In this document: piece after piece, positions 1 to 7,200 of the stretch
Layout: the number at the start of each line of letters is the position of its first letter
Numbering within the stretch: position 1 is the first letter of the stretch
NCBI GenBank assembly: GCA_039029935.1
Contig: JBCCFC010000462.1
Coordinates: forward strand, 1 to 9,486
Length of the DNA stretch: 9,486 nucleotides
Direction: 5' to 3'
DNA from: G039029935 sp039029935
GTDB taxonomy: Bacteria > Chloroflexota > Anaerolineae > Caldilineales > Caldilineaceae
The notes under the pieces: model-generated
The model's input: the letters and a program-made list of their open reading frames with translations, nothing else
The model's database searches: none
What the model was told of the DNA's origin: nothing
Translations under genes and position numbers: made by a program

Positions 1-830
1 ACTCGGGAGAATCTTCGGGATCACTTCTGGATTAGTCTGCCCAAGCTCCCCTAGAGTTTGGAGTATACGGTCACGTACATCCCAGGATAAGTCATTATCT
101 ACATTGTTGAGCACAGAAATGAGACAAGAGAGAATTTCAGGAATCATCTCAGTATTGGTCTGCCCAAGTTCTCCTAGACTCTGAACAGCATGATAGCGTA
201 CATTTCCATATGGATCGATTTTAAATGGTCCGTCTGTGCCTTGGAGTACAGAAATGAGGCAAGAGGCGACATCTGAAATCAGTTTTGTATCTGCTTGCCC
301 AAGTTCTCTTAATGCCTGCACCGCGCTGGCTCGTACTTTTCCATGCTGGTCGTTTTCTACATCCCTGACCAATTTAACAAGGCAGGGGAGAATTTTCGGG
401 ATTATCTCTGGATTGGCCTGACCGAGTTTCCCTAAACTAAGGGCAACTTGAGAGCGCACATCGTGATCCTCATCATTCTTAAGAGTAGCAATGAGAGAGG
501 TAACTATTTCCGAATTTGTCTTACCAAGTTTTCGTAGACTTTGAGCTGCACAAGATCGCACATTATTTGAATCATCATTCAGAGAGGCTATCAGCGCAGC
601 TATCACCTCTTGGCTGGCCTGATCTAGCTCTCCAAGACTTGCGGTTGCACTATGGCGCACATTACTTGAATCATCATTGAGGGAATCAATCAGGGCGACT
701 ATCACTTCCGAACTGGCCTGGCCTAGTTCTCCGATGCTCTGGGCTGCACTAACGCGTACCATATCTGAATTATCTTTGAGAGCGACAGTCAATCGAGAGG
801 CAATGACAGTAGCGGTGTTGCTGCCTTTGA
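1..830 (-). repeat. HEAT-repeat-encoding tandem region within the NACHT gene
   Basis: At least seven copies of a degenerate unit are visible, each with a V-R-x-x-A/V-x-x-x-L helix followed by a (G/R)(E/K)LG(Q/K) turn. The leucine codon of that turn falls at 724-726, 625-627, 526-528, 424-426, 301-303, 166-168 and 43-45, so the unit length is 33, 33, 34, 41, 45 and 41 residues moving toward the C-terminus. The lengthening comes from extra residues between the two helices of later units. These repeats build a superhelical surface in related proteins and usually bind a protein or nucleic acid ligand. The array continues past the window edge, so the total number is unknown. Confidence 0.85.
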
Positions 831-3204
831 GATAACGTAATCGTTGTTCAAGTTCGTTGTGATAGGCATGGAAGCATGTTAAATCATGATCATAAAGTCG
901 TTCCTTGACCACGCGCTCGGCAATTTCATCCATCAGATAAGGGCCCGCCGGAATCTGATCCCCCAAACAACGCAACAAAAAGAAGTAGTCGCGCGCCAAC
1001 AGGTTCTCATAAGGGCTGGGTTCAAAGCCAAGTTCTTCGGCTTCTTCCCCCCGCGCCCAAATCGCCGTCTCTAACAATTCCGCCGCTTCTCTGGGATAAT
1101 CCAGCCCGACAAAGCCCAGTGCCAGCAAAATCGGCTCTTGCCAACGGGATTGATGCAGGTGGTGACGGATCAACTTAGCGCGTGTACGGCTACGCGCCAC
1201 CAGATGACGCGCCGCATAATATTCCTCAAAGGTCAGGTGCATAAAGCCATAACGTTTGGGCGCACGCTCGACAAACAGCCCTGTGTGTTCACGCACCTTG
1301 CGCAAAAAGGTGTCAATCTCATGCGTGATGTCAGGGTCAGGGTACTCTGGGTCCCAATCACGGATACGGCGATATTTGGCAAAGGCCGTGCCCAACTGTT
1401 CATGGACTTCACGTTCGGTGGCAAGCCCCGTCGGCTTGTTCTCGTGCATCCAATAGGCCAGCTCACCCAACATTGGTGTCAGCAGATGGTCCTCCACCAA
1501 CTCGGTCTCGGCCACACCCTGTGCGGGTCGCCATGTACGCGCCAAGGTGTCTGCGGCCAGTCGATAAAGTTCAATGCGCTTTTGGGGCAACCGTGCGCCT
1601 GTGCGGTGGATGAGGGCCAACGTCCGCAACATCAACGGGTTGCTCGCCAGTCGTTGCACCCCTGTATTATTGCCGATGGCGTTCATAATGCCATCGACTT
1701 CACGCTGGGCGATCTCTTGGCGCAATTCAGCCGGGCTATCAGGTGTTTGTGCATCCTCCACCGCCCGACACCACCGCTGGAGAAAGTGCGCCATCTGCGT
1801 CGTGTCCATCGGCTCGACTTCATAGTGTGCCAGCGACGTGGTGCTGACCGCGCTGATGGGTGCGCTGCGATAGCCCGCAATGCGGCTGGTGATGATAAAG
1901 CGATTGACACCGCGTGGCCGCCATCTGTTGGATTTCAGTACCTCGGGGCGTTCATAGGCGCGGATAAAATTCTCAATACAGCGGACAATATCACGCCGAT
2001 CATCGGCCTCCACAATCTCATCCAGCCCATCCAACAACACCAGACAGCCGCCTTGCCGCAGCTCATGTTGCAGCAGAGCGGCCAACCCGCTGGGCTTGCA
2101 CTCGTGGCTGTAGAAATAGCTCGGCAAAAAATCGCTCAACGGCGTCTCTTTCCAGGCGTGGTTCTCGGCATAGTCGGCAATGCGAATCAGAATCGGGAAA
2201 CGGGCGGGAAACTGCTGCTCCTCCTGCTCGCTGACAAGCGTGACCTCGGATTCTCCCGCATAGAGTGCCTTGGCATGTTGATGAGCGAGATAGCGCATCA
2301 GCGTTGTCTTGCCACACCCTGGGTCGCCCAGAATCACCGACTGTTCATGTTGATCCGCCGCCTGTGCCAGCGGAATGGGTGAGCGAGACACTGTCTCACG
2401 TGTTCCCCGTCTGTGGTCCTCATGCCAGCGCGCAAAGAGGACATCGCGCGCCTCCTCCTTTTCCTCGGCCAGCATAGACGACGCCTCCAGACGTGCCTCC
2501 AGTGCTGCTAGTTCGCGCGCATCAGCCTTGCGATCAGCACGGTTGGACTGTGCATCCTGCTGCGCCCGTAACCCGATGTAGATTTCATCCAGTTTTAGCT
2601 GCACCTGTTTCTGCGTCTGCCACGTGCCACGCGGGTCCAGATACTCATTGCGTTTGATCAGCCAGTTGAGATAGGCACGACGTGTGGCGTGGGTATGTGC
2701 AGCGATGCCCTCACGCTCGGCACGCCGTCGGTCCAATTCGGCCTGCTGGTCAATATTGCGTTGGGTCATCACCTTGCGCAGGTCGGCCTCCCCTTTGAGC
2801 TTACCCTCAAAGATGTCCAGAAAGTGCTGCGCCTTGGCAATGGCCGTCTCACGGTCGTTGTGATCAAGACCGCTTGAGAATGTGCCGCCCCATGCATCGG
2901 CAAAATCAACCGGATTGGGGGCTCCGTTGATGGTCAAGAACAGGGCAAGCACAGTCGCCCCCTCGTTCCGCATGAAACTTTCGTCAAAACCATCATAGCC
3001 ACGATTGGGATACGCCGTCTGAAGCTCAGTACACGCTGCTTTCAATGCGCGCTGAAAGGCTCGTTTCTCTGGGTCGAGGTTAAGCCCCGTCTTGTTGCGG
3101 ATGGTTTCAACAATGTTCTCTTGCGCCCCGCTTTTGTTGAGCGCGTGGTCAAAGATAGCATCGACGATGTTGTTGAGAAATTGGTCTGAGATTTTTTGTG
3201 TCAT
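1..3204 (-). CDS. NACHT-domain STAND NTPase with C-terminal HEAT repeats, NLR-like (3' end beyond window)
   Basis: Translating the minus strand from the ATG at 3204 gives 1068 codons with no stop before position 1, so the gene is 3'-truncated by the window. Residues 1 to about 130 look helical and carry no catalytic motif I recognise; about 140-265 is charged and coiled-coil-prone, with the strand DEIYIGLRA (near residue 209) that usually precedes NACHT domains. The NACHT core is complete: Walker A GDPGCGKT at 293-300, Walker B LVLLDGLDEI at 388-397 with the D-G-x-D-E signature, sensor-like TSR at 439-441, and the winged-helix-region motif FMHLTFEEYYAARHL at 654-668. HEAT-type repeats run from about 795 to the edge. 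Known family role: ATP-driven oligomerising sensors, including antiphage bacterial NACHT proteins; repeats usually sense the ligand. The target and effector activity here are unknown. The start has no strong Shine-Dalgarno, and no better upstream start was seen. It follows the toxin gene by 50 bp. Confidence 0.9.
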   Translation of the reverse strand, partial: MTQKISDQFLNNIVDAIFDHALNKSGAQENIVETIRNKTGLNLDPEKRAFQRALKAACTELQTAYPNRGYDGFDESFMRNEGATVLALFLTINGAPNPVDFADAWGGTFSSGLDHNDRETAIAKAQHFLDIFEGKLKGEADLRKVMTQRNIDQQAELDRRRAEREGIAAHTHATRRAYLNWLIKRNEYLDPRGTWQTQKQVQLKLDEIYIGLRAQQDAQSNRADRKADARELAALEARLEASSMLAEEKEEARDVLFARWHEDHRRGTRETVSRSPIPLAQAADQHEQSVILGDPGCGKTTLMRYLAHQHAKALYAGESEVTLVSEQEEQQFPARFPILIRIADYAENHAWKETPLSDFLPSYFYSHECKPSGLAALLQHELRQGGCLVLLDGLDEIVEADDRRDIVRCIENFIRAYERPEVLKSNRWRPRGVNRFIITSRIAGYRSAPISAVSTTSLAHYEVEPMDTTQMAHFLQRWCRAVEDAQTPDSPAELRQEIAQREVDGIMNAIGNNTGVQRLASNPLMLRTLALIHRTGARLPQKRIELYRLAADTLARTWRPAQGVAETELVEDHLLTPMLGELAYWMHENKPTGLATEREVHEQLGTAFAKYRRIRDWDPEYPDPDITHEIDTFLRKVREHTGLFVERAPKRYGFMHLTFEEYYAARHLVARSRTRAKLIRHHLHQSRWQEPILLALGFVGLDYPREAAELLETAIWARGEEAEELGFEPSPYENLLARDYFFLLRCLGDQIPAGPYLMDEIAERVVKERLYDHDLTCFHAYHNELEQRLRYLKGSNTATVIASRLTVALKDNSDMVRVSAAQSIGELGQASSEVIVALIDSLNDDSSNVRHSATASLGELDQASQEVIAALIASLNDDSNNVRSCAAQSLRKLGKTNSEIVTSLIATLKNDEDHDVRSQVALSLGKLGQANPEIIPKILPCLVKLVRDVENDQHGKVRASAVQALRELGQADTKLISDVASCLISVLQGTDGPFKIDPYGNVRYHAVQSLGELGQTNTEMIPEILSCLISVLNNVDNDLSWDVRDRILQTLGELGQTNPEVIPKILPS

Positions 3205-3254
3205 AGTGATTGTGTGTTCCGTGAGAGCGTGTGAAAATTGATGGAATAGATAGA

Positions 3255-3594
3255 TCAATTGAGATAAGAGGCCAATGTACCCAAATCCTCATAGTCATAC
3301 AGCGGACGCTTGTGGATTGCCAAGATGCCAATTTCTGACCATTGTTCGCTGAAACCATAAATAATGCGGTATTCACCAAGTTTGACTCGACGGACTTTCC
3401 AATCATCAACAGTCGCTTTGGATGAAATGTAATTCGCGGCTACTCGATGGTACGGGGTTGTTGACCAAATTTTCGATCATACGTTTAATTCGTTGACGCA
3501 CATTCCCGGGCAGCTTTTTACGCTCGGCGTGAGCAGTTGGATGCATCCAGAGTTTATAGGCTGGCTGTTTCGGCTTTATCTTCGCCCCATTCAT
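3255..3594 (-). pseudogene. RelE/ParE-family toxin, frameshifted
   Basis: From the ATG at 3594 the first frame reads YKLWMHPTAHAERKKLPG, then continues through a helical segment to PSSSRELHF and stops at 3406. The family's C-terminal half is found in another frame immediately after: KATVDDWKVRRVKLGEYR, IIYGFSEQW, then an AIHKRPLYDYEDL ending at a TGA at 3257-3255. The two halves match the order of the RelE/ParE fold (N-terminal strand and helices, then the R-R-x-x-L-x-x-Y-R-I-I-Y strand and the C-terminal strand). Joining them needs one nucleotide skipped, or an equivalent two-base loss, somewhere around 3410-3440. The start overlaps the antitoxin by 41 bp, which fits translational coupling. 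RelE relatives are ribosome-dependent mRNA endonucleases; ParE relatives poison gyrase; I cannot tell which applies. The frame break suggests an inactive toxin, a sequencing or assembly error, or less likely programmed +1 frameshifting. Confidence 0.75.
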
Positions 3595-3811
3595 CACTGA
3601 TGTCATCCCAAAGCAGCCAACCCGCCTTTTCTGGTCGGCCCCCCGCATCCTTTAGTTCTAGCATGGCCTCTGTTGCCGTATCAACATCCATCCGATATTC
3701 AATCCAATTCACAAGCCATTCCCACTCTTGAATACCGAGTAAAACCCCAGTGCGCTCTCCTTGGCCGTCAACCACATATTGTGCGGCATTTAATGTCTGT
3801 GCTAAACCCAT
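3554..3811 (-). CDS. Phd/YefM-like antitoxin
   Basis: An 85-residue acidic protein. The N-terminal half, LNAAQYVVDGQGERTGVLL followed by GIQEWEWLVNWIE, has the pattern of short Phd/YefM-like antitoxins, in which a strand-turn-strand (x-x-V-V-D-x-x-G-x-R-x-x-V-L-L) precedes an amphipathic helix. The C-terminal half is rich in D, E and W and is likely the flexible segment that wraps the toxin. It precedes and overlaps the RelE/ParE-like toxin, the usual antitoxin-first order. The start at 3811 is fixed by a strong Shine-Dalgarno 4 nt upstream. Such antitoxins normally repress their own promoter; imperfect palindromes upstream fit this. The family assignment rests on pattern memory and context, with no search behind it. 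Confidence 0.75.
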   Translation of the reverse strand: MGLAQTLNAAQYVVDGQGERTGVLLGIQEWEWLVNWIEYRMDVDTATEAMLELKDAGGRPEKAGWLLWDDISDEWGEDKAETASL

Positions 3812-3815
3812 CTCG

Positions 3816-3823
3816 CCTCCTTT
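3816..3823 (-). promoter_or_regulatory. Strong Shine-Dalgarno of the antitoxin gene
   Basis: The minus strand reads AAAGGAGG, 4 nt before the ATG at 3811. It is the only consensus-grade ribosome binding site seen in the window and fixes the antitoxin start; the efflux and NACHT genes have weak or absent ones. A high antitoxin translation rate is expected for a toxin-antitoxin module. Confidence 0.75.
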
Positions 3824-3830
3824 GCCTTAT

Positions 3831-3862
3831 GCATTTAAACATTTGAATGCTACTGCGAGCAT
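3831..3862. promoter_or_regulatory. Candidate autoregulatory operator of the toxin-antitoxin module
   Basis: Two overlapping inverted repeats sit just upstream of the antitoxin ribosome binding site. The first, 3831-3850, is a 20-bp imperfect palindrome (GCATT arms, 16 of 20 positions symmetric). The second, 3847-3862, has ATGCT/AGCAT arms around a 6-nt centre. An ATGCAT hexamer lies at 3829-3834. Phd/YefM-type antitoxins bind such short palindromes and repress their own operon. No convincing -35/-10 pair was identified, so the promoter position is unknown and the operator role is an inference from location and symmetry. Confidence 0.35.
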
Positions 3863-3919
3863 ATTTTACAGCACCTGGCAAGGACACTCCAAACCACCCA
3901 ATAAACTGGCATTCCTAAG

Positions 3920-4114
3920 TTACCCTGTCTGTATGAACACAATCTCTACCGTCACACCCGTCTCATCATCCCGATGAATCACTTCATACTTCGCCCGATT
4001 GGTGTCGTTAATCTGTTCCGTAAAGAAGACCAGCCACACAGTCACCCACCCCATCTTCTTGGCATACCGCACCGTCTGCCGCAGTGCTTTGTTATACTTG
4101 TAGCTCGTTATGGC
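3920..4114 (-). pseudogene. C-terminal remnant of a probable AAA-ATPase/PD-(D/E)XK-type protein
   Basis: After an in-frame TGA at 4117-4115 the minus strand reads open for 64 codons to a TAA at 3922-3920. The peptide contains YNKALRQTVRYAKKMGW, then VWLVFFTEQINDTNRAKYEV, then DDETGVTVEIVFIQTG. This is ordered, protein-like sequence (helix, buried strand, charged turn, strand) with no ATG and no usable start. From memory it resembles the extreme C-terminus of bacterial AAA-ATPase proteins with a PD-(D/E)XK nuclease-like tail, where an R/K-x-x-x-Y-A-K-K helix precedes a LVFF strand. No upstream portion of such a gene is present: the bases between 4115 and the permease stop at 4203 do not continue it. 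It is therefore a decayed fragment, probably left by a deletion or insertion. That it is coding-derived is more certain than the family name. Confidence 0.5.
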
Positions 4115-4153
4115 TCAACCCCGTAATGAGTTCAGGGGCGGGCCTAGTATTCC

Positions 4154-4181
4154 GACATATCTGTTGATATTCAGACATGTC
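4154..4181. other. Small inverted repeat downstream of the efflux permease
   Basis: A 10-bp stem (4154-4163 with 4172-4181, one mismatch) encloses an 8-nt loop, 22 bp after the permease stop codon. It could form a transcript hairpin at the end of the efflux operon. No T-tract follows on the minus strand, so it does not qualify as a standard intrinsic terminator. The rest of 4115-4202 shows nothing recognisable. Confidence 0.4.
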
Positions 4182-4202
4182 CCAAGTAGCACTCCCTCAT
4201 GC

Positions 4203-7200
4203 TTAATCGCCAGCAGGCTGTGCCGCACCCTCAACACCTGGCAAATGTGGATCACGTGGTTCGGCAGACTTTCGGCGGAATCGACCTTTCAGCGGATTGC
4301 GTCGCGGCCCACGATTGGCTGAACTGTCATCGTCAATGATGAGGTCAAAGTCATGCTCTGGTTTATTATTTTTGCGCGGCGGACTCGCTGGCGGTGGCGT
4401 GACGACTGGCTCTGGTGCTGGCTCTTGTGTTTCAGCTTTGATAACGGTTTCCTCAACAGTGTCATCAAGCTGTTCAGCATCATCAACGGCTTCTGCCATC
4501 ACAGGTTCCACAGCCGCCTCTTCAGCATCTTCTTTAGCAGAATCCTCTGCGTCATCCATCGCTTCAGCCATCACCAACACATCGTCGTCTATTGCTGCGT
4601 CATCCACCGTTTCATTATCACTGGTTTCCTCCCCAAGTGTCTCAGCCATGACCATCTGCGGTTCAGGTTCATCAGCATCACTCGCCTCGGCTACTGCCGT
4701 TTCTGCCGCCACTGCCTCGACCTTGGCAGCCTCATCACCTGTCAGAACAAATTCGTTGGGGACATCAGTCTCCTGTCGACGTTTTGACCGCGAGCCAACA
4801 CGATCAAGGAAACCCACAACGCTGCTGTAGGCGACAGGCACGATCAGGAGTGTCAAGAACGTACTGGTGATCATGCCGCCCATGATGGCGATGGACATGG
4901 ATGAGCGGAACTCACCACCTTCGCCCAGCCCCAAGGCCACTGGAATCATCGCCAAGATCAGCGAGAGCGCAGTCATGAGAATGGGGCGTAGACGCACGGG
5001 TCCTGCGGCGCGCATGGCCTCGTCTGCCGTTTTGCCGTTGCGCCGTTCACGGTTGGCAAAATCGACCAGTAGAATCGAGTTTTTGGTCACAAGTCCCATG
5101 AGCATGATAAAACCGATAAATGCCGTCAGGTCGAGTGGACGTCCCGTAAGCGAGAGGGCCATGATCGCACCAATAACGGCCAATGGCATGGCGATCATGA
5201 TGAGTAGCGGCTGGATAAAGCTGGCAAATTGGCTGGCGAGGACCATATAGATAAAGATCACCGAAAGCCCCAACGCAGCGGTTAGGTTGCGGAACGAGTC
5301 CTCTTGGATATCGGCGTCACCACCCAAACGGGCTGTAACGCTTGGTGGGAGGTTCGCTGTCTGCGCAAACTCGGACACCTCGCGCACGGCGGTCGGGATG
5401 TCACGCCCAGAGATGTTGGCGCCAATGCTGACGATGGGTTGGCGGTCTACACGCCGCACCAAGCTCGGGCTATCAGCAATACGGGCATCGGCCACATTAC
5501 GAATCGGCACAAGTTGACCGGACGGTGCAAGCAAGTTTGTGGTCAGAATATTATTGACACTGTTACGGTCGAGTTCGCTTAGGCGCATACGGATGTCGGC
5601 TTCGGTCCCTTCACCACGGAAGGTCGAAACGATGTCACCGTTGATCAATGTGCGCAATGTGCCACCAATCTGTGCAGGATTTAACCCAAACTCAGAGGCG
5701 CGTTCACGGTCTACATCAATCTGGATTTCCGGTTTGCCCGCGTCATAAGTAGACACAATATCCACAACACCAGGAATCTGCTCTAATTGCTTGATAAACT
5801 CTTGGCTAGCCGCACCCAATGTGCTATAGCTGCCGCCCAACGAGACCAACTCGACAATCACATCTTTGTTACCCAAGAGTGGGTCACCACCAGGGCCGCC
5901 ATCGGCCAACTGGAAGGCAATTGACGGAACTTGAGCCAGCGGACCACGCAATTGCTCAATCACCGTCCGTGATTCGACATCATGTCCCACGATGACAAAA
6001 AAGGAGGCGATTTCGGGTGAGCTTGACTCACCGACAGATGTAAAGACTTCGTTAACATCAGGGTGTGCCATCAGAATCTCTTCAACCTTGACGGCTTCAC
6101 GCAGAGTCACGTCAAGTGGTGTCCCCTGTGACATCTCCATCGTGACATCAAACTGTCCACGGTCGATGTTGGGGACAAAACTCTGTTCAATAAAGCCTGC
6201 GCTCACCACGCTACCAATAATCACCAGAATCGCAAAAAATACGGTCAGCAGTCGATGGTCCAATGTCCAGTTGAGAACGCCACCATAGAAACGGTCGAGC
6301 CAACCTGTGCCTGCTCGTTCTTCGCCAGCATCTTGCTTGACAGGTCTATCTTGTTCTCCATCTTCGGATGGTTTGCGCGCACGGGCAAAATAAGCACTCA
6401 TCATCGGGGCCATCGTTAACGCCTCAAAAGTGGAGATTAAGATGGTGATGGCAACGGTCAGACCAAAATCACGAAAGAAGCGACCAATGATCCCCTCGGC
6501 GTAGGCGACAGGCACAAAGACCGCCAGAATAGTCGCAGAGGTTGCCATGACAGGGATAATCACCTCTTCGGTTCCGCGACTCGATGCTTCCTTGGGCGAG
6601 AAACCGCGCTCAATCCAGCGCAGGATATTTTCACGCACAACAATAGCATCATCGATCACAAGCCCCACGACAAGGGCCAATGCCAATAGCGATAGCTGGT
6701 TCAGGCCAATACCGATAAGGTCCATGAGAAAGAAGGAGGTGATCATGATCACGGGGAGTCCGGCAATGGTGATCAAGGTGTTGCGTAGGTCACGGAAAAA
6801 GAAGAGGATAACCACCGAGGCCAGCAGCGCTCCCCAGAGAAGATCATCGCGCGCACCAGCGGTCGATTCAGCCACAATTTCGGCCTCATCGCTGGCAACC
6901 ACGATCTCTAGGTTGGGGTTGGCTTCACGAATCTCACCAAGAATTTCGTTGACATTGGTCGAGATCGCCAATGTATTGCTATCGCTTTCTTTGCGGATAT
7001 TGACAACAATGGACTCTTCGCCATTGAGCCGTGTAATGGTTGTACGGTCTTCAAAGCCATCCATGACTTCGGCCACATCACGCAGACGGACAGGTGTCCC
7101 CCCGCGCTGACTGATGATGACGTTTTCGAGTTCCTCTAACGTTTGCAACTCGCCAGGAGTGCGCATCAGCAGTTCTTTGCCACCTTCAATCAGCGACCCT

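Noticed and set aside
1..830. CRISPR-like or tandem DNA repeat array
   Set aside because: Units are degenerate, keep the reading frame and encode HEAT helices; there are no identical repeats with unique spacers.
1138..2382. 414-codon open frame on the plus strand
   Set aside because: It is antisense to the NACHT core, where the minus strand encodes intact Walker A, Walker B and winged-helix motifs; its own translation has no domain-like pattern and is rich in His, Cys and Gln.
3149..3409. 86-codon minus-strand frame with its own ATG overlapping the toxin end and the NACHT start
   Set aside because: The RelE/ParE-like pattern lies in a different frame over the same bases, and this frame shows no family resemblance.
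4120..4140. CCCC...GGGG inverted motif near the permease end
   Set aside because: Only the four outer pairs match; the inner bases do not pair well enough for a terminator or repeat call.
4297..4830. 177-codon serine-rich open frame on the plus strand
   Set aside because: It is the complement of the acidic Asp/Glu/Ala repeat tail of the permease; serine richness follows from that antisense relationship.
6547..7110. 187-codon open frame on the plus strand
   Set aside because: Antisense shadow of the permease TM2-TM5 region, whose DD motif and membrane segments are clear on the minus strand.
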